NCBI GenBank assembly: GCA_040544425.1
Contig: JBEONO010000003.1
Location: forward strand, 267,027 to 331,026
Reading direction: 5' to 3'
Origin: Solimicrobium sp040544425
GTDB taxonomy: Bacteria; Pseudomonadota; Gammaproteobacteria; Burkholderiales; Burkholderiaceae_D
Length of the DNA stretch: 64,000 nt
Below the pieces are notes generated by a model. The model worked only from the letters and a program-made list of their open reading frames with translations. It was not told the origin of the DNA and did no database searches. Position 1 is the stretch's first letter. Every line of letters starts with the position of its first letter. Position numbers and translations under genes: made by a program. Shown here piece after piece: positions 41,406 through 50,456 of this stretch.

Positions 41406-42676
41406 CGTTTTTTGTTCAGGGCGCGCCAGCCGATATCGCGTCTGGCCTGTGCCCCGGCAAATTTGATCAGGTCAACACCTTCGTACGCATGTTTTTGCGC
41501 CACCTTGACATTGTCACCCAGGCCAACCACGCACAACACGCGTCCGCCAGTGACCGTGAAGTTGCCCTGGTCAAGGCGCGTCCCGGCGTGAAACGTGACA
41601 CATTCCGCTGTTTCAGCCGGAATGCCGGTGATCTGTGCGCCCTTGACCGGCGCATCCGGATAACCTTCGGCGGCCATCACCACACCCAAAGCCGTGCGCC
41701 TGTCCCACTCCAGTTCGATCGTGTCCAGCTGACCATTAATGGCATGCTCGAGTACGCTGACAAAATCAGTTTTCAGGCGGGCCATGATGGGCTGGGTTTC
41801 CGGGTCACCCATACGACAATTGAATTCCAGTGTTTTCGGATTGCCCTGGGCGTCGATCATCAACCCGGCGTATAAAAATCCGGTAAAGATGATCCCATCC
41901 CTGGCCATGCCTTGCACGGTGGGCTGAATAATCTCGCGCATCACGCGGGCGTGAATTTGCGGCGTGATGATCGGGGCCGGGGAGTAGGCACCCATGCCGC
42001 CGGTATTCGGCCCTGCATCGTTATCAAGCAGGCGCTTATGATCCTGGCTGGTGGCCAGTGGCAAAATATTTTTGCCGTCGACCATCACAATGAAACTGGC
42101 TTCTTCGCCGCTCAAGAACTCTTCGATCACAATCAAGGCACCGGCGTCACCAAGCTTGTTATCGGCCAACATCATGTCGACTGCATCATGCGCTTCCTGT
42201 AAATCCATCGCAACCACGACGCCTTTGCCGGCGGCCAGTCCATCGGCCTTGATCACGATCGGTGCGCCATTGGCGTCGACATAGGCGTGCGCTTGGGCGA
42301 TATCGGAAAAGGTTTGATAGTTGGCAGTCGGGATGCCGTGCCGCTGCATGAACGATTTGGCGAAATCTTTGGAGCTTTCCAGCTGCGCCGCTTCTTTGGT
42401 CGGTCCGAAAATTTTCAGACTCTGATCGCGAAACAGGTTGACGATGCCGGCGGCTAACGGCACCTCAGGACCAACCAGGGTCATGCCGATATGCTCATTG
42501 CGGGCGAATTCAGCGAGCTCGTGCAGATCGGTAATCGGCAGATTTTTTAAGCGATTGTCCGACGCTGTGCCGCCATTGCCGGGCGCCACATACACGGTTT
42601 GAATGCGCTCGGATTGAGCCAGTTTCCATGCCAGGGCGTGTTCGCGGCCGCCTGATCCGACTACCAGTATTTTCAT
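41402..42676 (-). CDS. purD: Phosphoribosylamine--glycine ligase
   Basis: A 424-aa ATP-grasp enzyme for the second step of purine synthesis, joining phosphoribosylamine and glycine. KILVVGSGGREHALAWKLAQS is the N-terminal signature, GLAAGKGVVVA the ATP-binding loop, EEFLSGEEASFIVMVDG and the FNCRMGDPETQPIM motif the metal/active-site blocks. Length and motifs are normal. It is separated from yebC by 3 bases. Confidence 0.97.
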   Translation of the reverse strand: MKILVVGSGGREHALAWKLAQSERIQTVYVAPGNGGTASDNRLKNLPITDLHELAEFARNEHIGMTLVGPEVPLAAGIVNLFRDQSLKIFGPTKEAAQLESSKDFAKSFMQRHGIPTANYQTFSDIAQAHAYVDANGAPIVIKADGLAAGKGVVVAMDLQEAHDAVDMMLADNKLGDAGALIVIEEFLSGEEASFIVMVDGKNILPLATSQDHKRLLDNDAGPNTGGMGAYSPAPIITPQIHARVMREIIQPTVQGMARDGIIFTGFLYAGLMIDAQGNPKTLEFNCRMGDPETQPIMARLKTDFVSVLEHAINGQLDTIELEWDRRTALGVVMAAEGYPDAPVKGAQITGIPAETAECVTFHAGTRLDQGNFTVTGGRVLCVVGLGDNVKVAQKHAYEGVDLIKFAGAQARRDIGWRALNKKR

Positions 42677-42679
42677 TCT

Positions 42680-43405
42680 TTAGTTTTCAATCACTGCGTT
42701 GGTAAATACTTCCTGCACGTCGTCCAAATTTTCCAACGCATCCAGCAGCTTTTGCATCTTGATGGCGTTTTCACCTTCAAACAGGGTTTCGGTATCCGGT
42801 TTCATGACCACTTCAGCCACGTCGGCTTTAAAACCGGCCTGTTCCAGATTTTGTTTGATTGTAGCGAAATCATGTGGCGGGCAGATGACTTCAAATCCCC
42901 CTTCGTCATCGGTGATTACATCTTCCGCACCGGCGTTCAGGGCCGCTTCCATCAGCGCATCTTCATTGGTGCCCGGCGCGAAGAAAAACTGACCACAATG
43001 TTTAAACATGAAGGCCACCGAGCCTTCAGTGCCGAGGTTGCCACCGTATTTCGAAAATGCATGACGCACTTCAGCCACGGTGCGTACCTTGTTGTCGGTG
43101 AGGCAGTCGACAATTATCGCGGCACCGTTGATACCATAACCCTCGTAACGGATTTCTTCGTAGTTGGCACCTTCCAGATTGCCGCTGCCGCGCAGGATCG
43201 CGCGTTGCACATTTTCTTTCGGCATATTGGCATCCGCCGCTTTTTCGACCGACAGACGCAAGCGCGGATTGGCGCTTAAATCAGCGCCACCCATGCGCGC
43301 TGCCACGGTAATTTCCTTGATGAGACGTGTCCAGATCTTGCCTCGTTTAGCATCTGTGGCCGCTTTTTTATGCTTGATATTGGCCCATTTACTGTGTCCA
43401 GCCAT
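42680..43405 (-). CDS. YebC/PmpR-family protein
   Basis: A 241-aa protein of the YebC family, long called a transcriptional regulator; members of the family have more recently been linked to translation of proline stretches. AGHSKWANIKHKKAATDAKRGKIWT is the invariant N-terminus, and GGNLGTEGSVAFMF the domain junction. The ATG directly precedes this motif. It is first in the leftward operon yebC-purD-hemF-nadD-rsfS-rlmH-maf-rng; no terminator separates the members. Which YebC subgroup it belongs to cannot be settled by eye. Confidence 0.95.
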   Translation of the reverse strand: MAGHSKWANIKHKKAATDAKRGKIWTRLIKEITVAARMGGADLSANPRLRLSVEKAADANMPKENVQRAILRGSGNLEGANYEEIRYEGYGINGAAIIVDCLTDNKVRTVAEVRHAFSKYGGNLGTEGSVAFMFKHCGQFFFAPGTNEDALMEAALNAGAEDVITDDEGGFEVICPPHDFATIKQNLEQAGFKADVAEVVMKPDTETLFEGENAIKMQKLLDALENLDDVQEVFTNAVIEN

Positions 43406-43563
43406 GGTCTTGGTCCTGTTGGTAGATGTGTTTTGAGGGCGCTATTTTAACATCCCGGCACTCAAAAACATAATCAGCACAACTGGTGATCAATTGACAA
43501 TCAAGTCTTTGGCACGAACGGGCATTTCACGCGGGATGTGTATGGTATTGGCGATCAAAATAA

Positions 43564-44802
43564 TCAGCTGCTGATCGGTTGCATGGCGCGCAGGCGCATT
43601 TCATCGCGGATGCGCGGACGGGAAACCAGAATGAAACAGCAAGTGAACCCGATCATCGCCAGGGTAAACCCTGATCGTTCCCACGCCACATACGCCAGAC
43701 GGGTGATTTCGATGCCCAGTGCGTAACCGACCATCGCCAGAATCGATGTGCCTGACGCAACAATCCCTTTGGCATGGCTGGAAGACATCAATGCAAACCG
43801 GTATAACACGGCAAGCGACAGACCTTCTGCAAAGGCGATCAGACTGATGCCGGTGACCAGGAAAATCGGACTGTGCATGGGAACAAATAAACCCAGCAGG
43901 GCACAGACCATACCGGCCAGCATGGGCCAGAAGCCGATTAATACCGACCGACCCATGGTCCAGCGGCCGGCAATAAAAAATACAAACAGATTGCCCAGCA
44001 CCAGACTCCCAAATATGGGTAATTGCCACAGTCCGTATTCCAGCAGGCTTAATCCGAAATCTTCCACCAGCAGCACCGGTGACATGGCGATCCAGCCGAT
44101 CAGCGGCAGGCTGATCAAGGCCATGGACAGGGCCGACAGCACGAAACGTTTTTCAGCAAACAGGCTGATGTAGTCATGAATGATTTGTGAATACGGTTCT
44201 TTATCGGTGTGTGGACTGACTGTCTCAGGCATTTTTTTCCAGAGTCCGATCAGGGCCAGCAGCGATATCGCCGCAATGAATAAAAAGCAGCTGCGCCAGG
44301 GAGCCACACCGATCAGCGCGGCACCGGCCAGCGGCCCGGCCATTGGCGCAATCAGAGCCACATTTGCCATCAGCGCGGTAACTTTGACGGCATTGACTTC
44401 GTCGAAGGTCTCCTGCACCGTGGCATAGCCGACTGATCCGATGAAGCACAGGCCAATACCCTGCAAGATACGCAATACCGTGAACGCTTCGATGCTGTGA
44501 ACCAGATAGGTTGCCAGACAGGTCAAAATGAAAAACAGCACACCGCCGAGCAGCACCGGACGTCGCCCAACCCGGTCAGACAGCGGGCCGGTAAACCAGG
44601 ACAGCGAGGCGCCACCAACCAGATAAGCGGTCATCGATAAGGGAACCCAGGAAATACTGACGCCGAATTCCTGTGTCACCATCAGCATTGCCGGTTGTGC
44701 CATGTCATTGCCGATGTAGACTGCAAATTCAAACAGCACCAGAGCTAACGGGAACAGTAAGGTGCTGCGATTAAGCTGGGTGATTTTTGTGGTGAAGGGC
44801 AT
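43564..44802 (-). CDS. MFS multidrug exporter (MdfA-like)
   Basis: A 412-aa twelve-helix major facilitator. The N-half has YIGNDMAQPAMLMVTQEFG in TM1 and loop, and GPLSDRVGRRPVLLGG, the MFS motif A. The acidic residue in TM1 and the overall pattern resemble MdfA/Cmr drug-proton antiporters. The substrate is unknown. It stands alone in a leftward orientation between yebC and the pentapeptide-like gene. The start ATG is followed by a short cytoplasmic tail (PFTTKITQLNRST). Confidence 0.9.
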   Translation of the reverse strand: MPFTTKITQLNRSTLLFPLALVLFEFAVYIGNDMAQPAMLMVTQEFGVSISWVPLSMTAYLVGGASLSWFTGPLSDRVGRRPVLLGGVLFFILTCLATYLVHSIEAFTVLRILQGIGLCFIGSVGYATVQETFDEVNAVKVTALMANVALIAPMAGPLAGAALIGVAPWRSCFLFIAAISLLALIGLWKKMPETVSPHTDKEPYSQIIHDYISLFAEKRFVLSALSMALISLPLIGWIAMSPVLLVEDFGLSLLEYGLWQLPIFGSLVLGNLFVFFIAGRWTMGRSVLIGFWPMLAGMVCALLGLFVPMHSPIFLVTGISLIAFAEGLSLAVLYRFALMSSSHAKGIVASGTSILAMVGYALGIEITRLAYVAWERSGFTLAMIGFTCCFILVSRPRIRDEMRLRAMQPISS

Positions 44803-44902
44803 GGCTCAGACAGTAAGGACGACCCGGATTCAGTTCCAGGCAGCGCGCAATTATACACCGCCACAATCAGGCGACTTTTTTACCGGCCCCGTGGATTCAG
44901 TT

Positions 44903-45664
44903 TCAAAGCAATTCAGGCAAATTCAATGGCTGACCCGAGCGGGATTTGATCCCGGCTTGTACCGGAAGTCCCTGGGTATATTCGGTGAAGTCAAAAATCA
45001 TCGATGCATCATAATCATCCACCGTCTTGCCGTTGACCGCGACCCGAGATATTTTATTCATTCGCGTGAATTGCACATTGACCGCATCAGTCAGCGTCAG
45101 CCTGGAAATTTCAGCGCCATCCCAGATGACCTCTGTCATGACAGACGAATCGATGCGGACCATGTGAATTCTAGCCTTGTTTAATTTTGCAGCAGTTAAA
45201 TCCACAAACGACATGACGCAACGCATGATGTTGGTTTCGATCAGGCAGGCATGGCGCAGGCTGATCCGGTAAAAAATCAGATCGCTCAGATCGAGCTGTT
45301 TTAGATTGGTGAAATCCAAATTGACGCAGTAGTCCAATTGGTCGATTTCTTTCAGCATCTGATTGAATTCGGCGATATAACAGGGGCACGTTGCGTTAAT
45401 CAGGTTGATGAAAATCTGACGTTTGATCTGACCGTCGCAGATATTGGAAATCAATGCTTCCTTGATTTTTTCCCGCACCGGAGGATTTGTCAGCTTGCCG
45501 TCGTCGTCAAAAAAAAGCGGGGCAATGGCGATGATGAATGCATCTTTGGTTTGCAGATAACTGATCGTTAAATCAACCAGCGCGTCTGGCAGTGCCGTTG
45601 ATGCCTTGAATGTGGATTTGATGTGAGCTAAATGGCAACTGCCTTTAGAGGAGATGGGCAGCAT
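44903..45664 (-). CDS. Unknown protein with F-box-like stretch and pentapeptide-like repeats
   Basis: A 253-aa soluble protein that I cannot place in a named family. Residues 24-51 (ALPDALVDLTISYLQTKDAF, then IIAIAPLFF) read like an F-box: Leu-Pro, spaced hydrophobics, Ser-Tyr-Leu, then an Asp and a second hydrophobic helix. Residues 116-205 show repeating five-residue units with central Leu, Phe or Ile (LDFTN, LKQLDLSDLIF, CVMSFVDLTAAKLNKARI), like a pentapeptide-repeat solenoid though irregular. The tail has a conserved-looking VAVNGKTVDDYDASMIFDF. The ATG at 45664 follows AAGGTG; a TTG six codons upstream is less likely. F-box-plus-repeat layouts occur in secreted effectors of plant and amoeba-associated bacteria; that role here is inference. 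Confidence 0.7.
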   Translation of the reverse strand: MLPISSKGSCHLAHIKSTFKASTALPDALVDLTISYLQTKDAFIIAIAPLFFDDDGKLTNPPVREKIKEALISNICDGQIKRQIFINLINATCPCYIAEFNQMLKEIDQLDYCVNLDFTNLKQLDLSDLIFYRISLRHACLIETNIMRCVMSFVDLTAAKLNKARIHMVRIDSSVMTEVIWDGAEISRLTLTDAVNVQFTRMNKISRVAVNGKTVDDYDASMIFDFTEYTQGLPVQAGIKSRSGQPLNLPELL

Positions 45665-45733
45665 GGTCGGCACCTTTGACAATCAAATATGGTCGCCAGT
45701 GGACCAAACCATGAGATGCTAATTGATGCCAAC

Positions 45734-45769
45734 TTAATTGGCAATTTAATTGGCAATTTAATTAGCAAA
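45734..45769. repeat. Three tandem 12-base repeats over the psd stop codon
   Basis: Two exact copies of TTAATTGGCAAT and a third, TTAATTAGCAAA, lie head to tail. Read on the minus strand, the third copy encodes the last residues and the stop of the phosphatidylserine decarboxylase, and the two others continue downstream, each bringing another in-frame TAA. The unit length is a multiple of three, so the array looks like duplication of the 3' end of the gene. Confidence 0.9.
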
Positions 45770-46627
45770 TAAGATATTTGTTGCCGAGCGGTTCCCCATC
45801 ATTGTTCCCAGCCGCACTGCAGCTGCCGGTTGCCAGACCGGATTAAAGCCAAGGGTATTGGCGGGGAACAGCAATACCACTGTTGAACCAAGCAGGAATC
45901 GCCCCATTTCCTCGCCTTGCGCAAGCTGGATGTTTTGCCCGGCGTAGTCCCAGGTCCGTATTTGTTTGCTGCGCGGCGGATTGACCACGCCATGCCAGAC
46001 CGTCGCCATACTGCCGACGATGGTTGCGCCCACCAGAGTGAGCACGAACGGGCCAAGTTCAGATTCAAACACGCACACCACACGTTCATTGCGGGCGAAT
46101 AAATTCGGCACACCGCGTGCCGTCACCGGATTGACTGAAAACAGCGTGCCAGGAATATAGATCATGCGCGTCAGGCGTCCGGCACAAGGCATGTGAATGC
46201 GATGGTAGTCTTTCGGGCTGAGATAAATGTTGGCAAAACTGCCGTCGATAAACTGGTTTGCCAACAGCTGGTCGCCGCCAAGCAGGTCTGCAGTACTGAA
46301 ATGGTGGCCCTTGGCCTGAAAGATCTGGTCTTTTTCGATCGCGCCAAACTGGCTGATGGCACCATCTACCGGACAGATAAAATCTGCATCGGCAAGCGGT
46401 CGTGCTGCTGGTTTCAGCGGCCGGGTAAAAAATTCATTGAAGCTTGGGTAGCTGGCGATGTCAGGATTTAACGCTTCGTCCATGTTCACTTGATACCTGT
46501 TCACAAACCAGCGGATCAGCGCTGTCGTATAACTTCCCGCTCGGGCGTTGGCAATGTGAGCACCGAATTCGGTGAGTGCCTGCTTGGGCAACAGGTGCTG
46601 CAGAAGAATTGTCAGGGAATCAGGCAC
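45758..46627 (-). CDS. psd: Phosphatidylserine decarboxylase proenzyme
   Basis: A pyruvoyl enzyme that makes phosphatidylethanolamine at the inner membrane. The proenzyme self-cleaves at LGST, present near the C-terminus in GRFLLGSTVVLLF. YPSFNEFFTRPLKP, FICPVDGAISQFG, YLSPKDYHRIHMP and the FARNERVVCVFES block match the E. coli-type enzyme. No ATG fits the N-terminus. I chose a GTG (46627) that follows GGTGA and places LLQHLLPKQALTEFG at the expected distance; a TTG at 46678 would give 17 more residues. With the GTG the protein is 289 aa, a little short of E. coli's 322. Confidence 0.92.
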   Translation of the reverse strand: MPDSLTILLQHLLPKQALTEFGAHIANARAGSYTTALIRWFVNRYQVNMDEALNPDIASYPSFNEFFTRPLKPAARPLADADFICPVDGAISQFGAIEKDQIFQAKGHHFSTADLLGGDQLLANQFIDGSFANIYLSPKDYHRIHMPCAGRLTRMIYIPGTLFSVNPVTARGVPNLFARNERVVCVFESELGPFVLTLVGATIVGSMATVWHGVVNPPRSKQIRTWDYAGQNIQLAQGEEMGRFLLGSTVVLLFPANTLGFNPVWQPAAAVRLGTMMGNRSATNILFAN

Positions 46628-46841
46628 AGGGTTCACCGGAATAAAAAGAATGCGAGATTGTACCGAGGTATTGCTCAATGTTGAAAGCGCTGGATAAAGA
46701 GTGTTGATTTTTTAGTCACCAATTTCCACAAATGCCGTTGATGCGTTATCAGCATGAGCGCCTGAAATTGCGCGACCAGCCTTGATCCATAAAAAATGTC
46801 CCGCTTTTTACAAAAAAGACATTGTAGAAATTCAGGCACCG

Positions 46842-48449
46842 ATGATAGTGAAGAAAGTGACGGAATTACATTACCGGGGAATTGCACACTTTATGCATCG
46901 TATCTACATACGTCTGATCGTCATGTTTGTGGTCATTGTGACCGTGGTACTGGCGATTTCGGGAACGTATTCTCAATTCAAATTGAGTGATCAGCTCGAA
47001 TTGCGCGACAGTCAGTTGCGCCAGAGCGTGTTGGCCAGGCTGCAGATCAGCCTGCCCCCGGCGTTGTGGAATCTGGATAAGGCCAAGGTCGACAGTCTGA
47101 TCGAAGCGGAAATGATTGCCCCTGAAGTCAAGTCGATCCGGGTGTTCGACATCAATGTCTCGAATCTGTTCAGCGGCAAAGTGCGCGACGAACAGGGAAA
47201 AATAGTCGCTGCCGGAAATGCGCCAATGCGCGGCGACCTGGTTGAAGCACCGCTCTCTTACAGCGAATTTGATCCGGGCAACCGCAATGCGCAGAAACTG
47301 GCCAATATCGGGCAGGTTGAAGTTAAATTCAGTCGCGAACAAATCGATGCCGCATTGAACGCCGAGCTGGCGCACAAGTTTTTTGAAATTGTCTTTCTGG
47401 ATTTTATTCTGGTGATCACACTGTCGTTCAGCCTGCGCATGGTGTTTGTGCCCTTGAAACAATTGCGCGACAGTCTTAATGATCTGGCGATCCATGAAAC
47501 CAACGAAGTGGAAGAACTGTCCGAAGGTCGGCGTGATGAATTTGGTGACGTGGCGATCGGGTTTAACCGGATTCAGCGCAAAATGAAATCCACCATCAGC
47601 ATGGCCAGGCAATCCGAAGAACTCGCCAAACGCGCCTCGCTGGGTGCCGAGCAGGCTTTGCAGGAACTGAAGCAGACCCAGGAATCACTGCTCCAGGCTG
47701 AACGCCTTGCTTCGCTCGGTGGACTGGTAGCCGGAGTCGCGCATGAAATCAACACGCCGGTTGGGATCACCTTGACCGGCGCATCGATTTTGCAGGAGGC
47801 GACCTATAAAATTGACTTGATGATGAAATCAGGAAGTATCAAAAAGTCGCAGATTCAGCAATATGTTGATACGGCAGTCGAAAGCACGCGCCTGATCATG
47901 GCCAATTCACAACGTGCCGCAGAGTTGATTCACAGCTTCAAGCAGATTGCCGTTGACCAGACCAGCGAATCGAAACGCCCCTTCAAAGTCAAAGACTATA
48001 TCGACGAAGTGGTGATGTGTCTGCATCCGCGCTTAAAGAAAACCAATATCCAGATCCGTGTAAATTGCGCTGACGAGGTCGAGTTAAACAGCTATTCCGG
48101 AGCGTTTGCGCAAATCATGACCAATCTGATCATGAACTCGCTCACGCACGCCTTTGACAACAGCGATGCCGGCATCATCGACATCAGTGTCGGCATGCAC
48201 AACGATATGCTGACCTTAAAATTTGCCGATGATGGCAGAGGAATCCGACCGGAGAACCTGGGCAAGATTTTTGATCCGTTCTTCACCACGCAACTTGGCA
48301 AAGGCGGTTCGGGCCTGGGTTTGAATATCGTCTTTAATCTGATCGCCAAAAAAATGGGCGGAACAATTATTGTCAACAGCGTGTTGGGCAAGGGGGCGAT
48401 ATTTACGATACGCATTCCCCGGGTTGCGCCGGAGCAGGTCCAGGTTTAG
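46842..48449 (+). CDS. Orphan sensor histidine kinase with HAMP domain
   Basis: About 535 aa. An N-terminal membrane segment (IYIRLIVMFVVIVTVVLAISG), a periplasmic region of about 150 residues with LPPALWNLDKAKVDSLI, a second membrane segment, then HAMP (FVPLKQLRDSLNDLAIHETNEVEEL). A coiled coil leads to the H-box GVAHEINTPVGI, a non-canonical HisKA. NLIMNSLTHAF, FADDGRGI and GGSGLGLNIV form the ATP-binding domain. No response regulator gene is adjacent, so it is an orphan and may signal to a distant regulator. The start is uncertain: ATG 46842 or ATG 46893 are possible. Confidence 0.9.
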   Translation: MIVKKVTELHYRGIAHFMHRIYIRLIVMFVVIVTVVLAISGTYSQFKLSDQLELRDSQLRQSVLARLQISLPPALWNLDKAKVDSLIEAEMIAPEVKSIRVFDINVSNLFSGKVRDEQGKIVAAGNAPMRGDLVEAPLSYSEFDPGNRNAQKLANIGQVEVKFSREQIDAALNAELAHKFFEIVFLDFILVITLSFSLRMVFVPLKQLRDSLNDLAIHETNEVEELSEGRRDEFGDVAIGFNRIQRKMKSTISMARQSEELAKRASLGAEQALQELKQTQESLLQAERLASLGGLVAGVAHEINTPVGITLTGASILQEATYKIDLMMKSGSIKKSQIQQYVDTAVESTRLIMANSQRAAELIHSFKQIAVDQTSESKRPFKVKDYIDEVVMCLHPRLKKTNIQIRVNCADEVELNSYSGAFAQIMTNLIMNSLTHAFDNSDAGIIDISVGMHNDMLTLKFADDGRGIRPENLGKIFDPFFTTQLGKGGSGLGLNIVFNLIAKKMGGTIIVNSVLGKGAIFTIRIPRVAPEQVQV

Positions 48450-49144
48450 CTGCGCGCCGCGAAGGCCGCACCTATCATGACCAGTACCGGACCAGTGCAT
48501 TGCTCCAACCCCTGTCGCAATTCGGACAGAGTCAGGCGCTGAATTCTTTGGTTAGGCAGACTGCAGTTTTCGACGATCAGAACCGGCAGGTCGGGCGAGC
48601 GGCCCTGCGCCAATAACAGCTCAGCAGTTTGCAGCGCCTTTTGACCACCCATGTACTGCACCAGCGTATCGCTGTCGGGAAGCTGGGTGGTATCGGGTAA
48701 ATCCGGCGCGCTGCTGGAAGTAAAAAATGCCACGCTGCGCGCGCAGCCGCGTTTGGTGAGTGGTTGCAAGGTGGCTGCGGCAGCAGCAAAGGCGGTGGTA
48801 ATGCCGGGCACGACTTCGACTGCTATCCCGGCCTGTTCGAGTGCTGCCAGTTCTTCATCGGCGCGACCAAACAACATCGGGTCACCACCTTTCAAGCGAA
48901 CTACCAGTGTGTGGGCCTGCGCGTAATCGATCAGCTGTTGATTGATTGAAGTCTGCGCGGCGGAGCGTTGACCAAAGCGCTTGCCGACTGATACCAAAAT
49001 CGCCTGCGGACACAGGTCGAGGATGTCGTCTCCCACCAGAGCGTCGTACAGCACGACGTCGGCATTGGCCAGGATCCGGGCGCCGCGCACAGTGATTAAG
49101 TCTGCCGCACCGGGACCGGCGCCAATCAAGACGACCTTACCCAT
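48446..49144 (-). CDS. cobA: Uroporphyrinogen-III C-methyltransferase
   Basis: A 232-aa SAM-dependent enzyme that methylates uroporphyrinogen III twice to give precorrin-2, the precursor of siroheme and cobalamin. VVLIGAGPGAADLITVRGARIL, DVVLYDALV, LVVRLKGGDPMLFGR and VEVVPGITTAFAAAA are the signatures. It lies one base after cysN on the same strand, as the last gene of the sulfate-assimilation cluster, so its main job is probably to supply siroheme to the sulfite reductase. It overlaps the end of the convergent sensor kinase gene by four bases. Confidence 0.95.
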   Translation of the reverse strand: MGKVVLIGAGPGAADLITVRGARILANADVVLYDALVGDDILDLCPQAILVSVGKRFGQRSAAQTSINQQLIDYAQAHTLVVRLKGGDPMLFGRADEELAALEQAGIAVEVVPGITTAFAAAAATLQPLTKRGCARSVAFFTSSSAPDLPDTTQLPDSDTLVQYMGGQKALQTAELLLAQGRSPDLPVLIVENCSLPNQRIQRLTLSELRQGLEQCTGPVLVMIGAAFAARS

Positions 49145-49145
49145 A

Positions 49146-50456
49146 CTACAAACGGATCATCCCGGCCGCCACAGTCTGATTGCTGACCTGGTCAATCAGG
49201 ATAAAGGCACCGGTACTGCGAATGGCTGTGTAACTGTCGGCAGCCAGCGGTTGTTGTACTGTGATCTTCACTGTGGCGATATCGTTGAGCTGCAACTGGC
49301 TCGCGCTCTTGGTCTGTTGGGTATTGATATCCAGCAGCGATTCGATGTCGGTGACCTTGGCGGCAATCTGCCGGGTGGTGTGTTTCAACAGGTACTTGCG
49401 TTTGAAATCCAGAGGTTCTTCCGAGAGCCAGCACACATCTGCGGTAAGCTGGCTGACCAATGTCGCCGGACGATCTGCACCAGCCAGCATATCTCCGCGT
49501 GAAATATCGAGATGTTCATTGAGCAGCAGGGTGATCGACTCTCCGACCACCGCCGTTTGCAGGGATTTACCCAAAGTGAGGATTTCCTTGACGGTGCCGG
49601 TCTGACCGCTCGGTTGTATCACCAGCCTGTCGCCGACACTGACTTTACCTGCTTCGATGCGTCCCATATAGCCGCGGAAATCGTTGGCCTCGTGGCCGTT
49701 GTGGCGCGCCACCAATTGCACCGGAAAGCGCAGCGGTTCATCGTGCGAAGCGTCATATACGCTGATTGATTCCAGCAGGTTAATCAAGGTTGGGCCCTCG
49801 TACCAATCCAGATGACTGCCTTTCTCCACCACGTTGTCACCAGCCAGCGCTGACAGCGGAATCGGCTTGATGTCGCGCAGGCCGAGCTGGTCGGCAAATT
49901 TCTGGTAGGCGGCGACAATTTGATTGTATTTGGTCTGGTCGTAGTCAATCAAATCCATCTTGTTGACCGCGACAATCACATGCTCGATCTGCAGCAGGTT
50001 GGCAATGGTTGAATGGCGTTTGGTCTGAATTAACAGATCCACGCTGCCGTCCGGATAAAATTTTACTTTGGAGACGTCGATCAGGATAATCACCGCGTCG
50101 GCCGTTGATGCGCCCGTCACCATATTGCGGGTGTATTGCTCGTGACCCGGGGTATCGGCAATAATGAATTTCCGCTTGGGCGTGGCGAAGTAGCGGTAGG
50201 CTACATCGATCGTAATCCCCTGTTCGCGCTCGGCTTCGAGGCCATCGGTCAGCAGGGATAAATCGATACTGTCGCCCACCGTGCGTTTATGTTTGGCACG
50301 GGACATGGCGTCGAGCTGGTCGGCAAAAATACCCTTGCTGTCAAACAGCAGACGTCCGATCAGGGTGCTCTTTCCATCATCCACTGAACCGGCTGTGATA
50401 AAGCGCAACAGGCCGCGTTCTCGGGTGATGTCTTGTAATTTCACTGCGGCGTTCAT
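49146..50456 (-). CDS. cysN: Sulfate adenylyltransferase subunit 1 (GTPase)
   Basis: A 436-aa elongation-factor-like GTPase that drives APS formation by CysD. The G motifs are intact: TAGSVDDGKSTLIGRLLFDSK (P-loop), IADTPGHEQYTRNMVTG, and VNKMDLIDYD. No APS kinase (CysC) domain is fused to the C-terminus, which is the size of E. coli CysN without extension. Its start codon shares a base with the cysD stop. It acts in the cytoplasm as a CysDN complex. Confidence 0.96.
   Translation of the reverse strand: MNAAVKLQDITRERGLLRFITAGSVDDGKSTLIGRLLFDSKGIFADQLDAMSRAKHKRTVGDSIDLSLLTDGLEAEREQGITIDVAYRYFATPKRKFIIADTPGHEQYTRNMVTGASTADAVIILIDVSKVKFYPDGSVDLLIQTKRHSTIANLLQIEHVIVAVNKMDLIDYDQTKYNQIVAAYQKFADQLGLRDIKPIPLSALAGDNVVEKGSHLDWYEGPTLINLLESISVYDASHDEPLRFPVQLVARHNGHEANDFRGYMGRIEAGKVSVGDRLVIQPSGQTGTVKEILTLGKSLQTAVVGESITLLLNEHLDISRGDMLAGADRPATLVSQLTADVCWLSEEPLDFKRKYLLKHTTRQIAAKVTDIESLLDINTQQTKSASQLQLNDIATVKITVQQPLAADSYTAIRSTGAFILIDQVSNQTVAAGMIRL

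Noticed and set aside
46866..47612. Leftward 248-codon frame opposite the orphan sensor kinase
   Set aside because: His/Gln-rich antisense shadow; the forward frame has HAMP and histidine kinase motifs.
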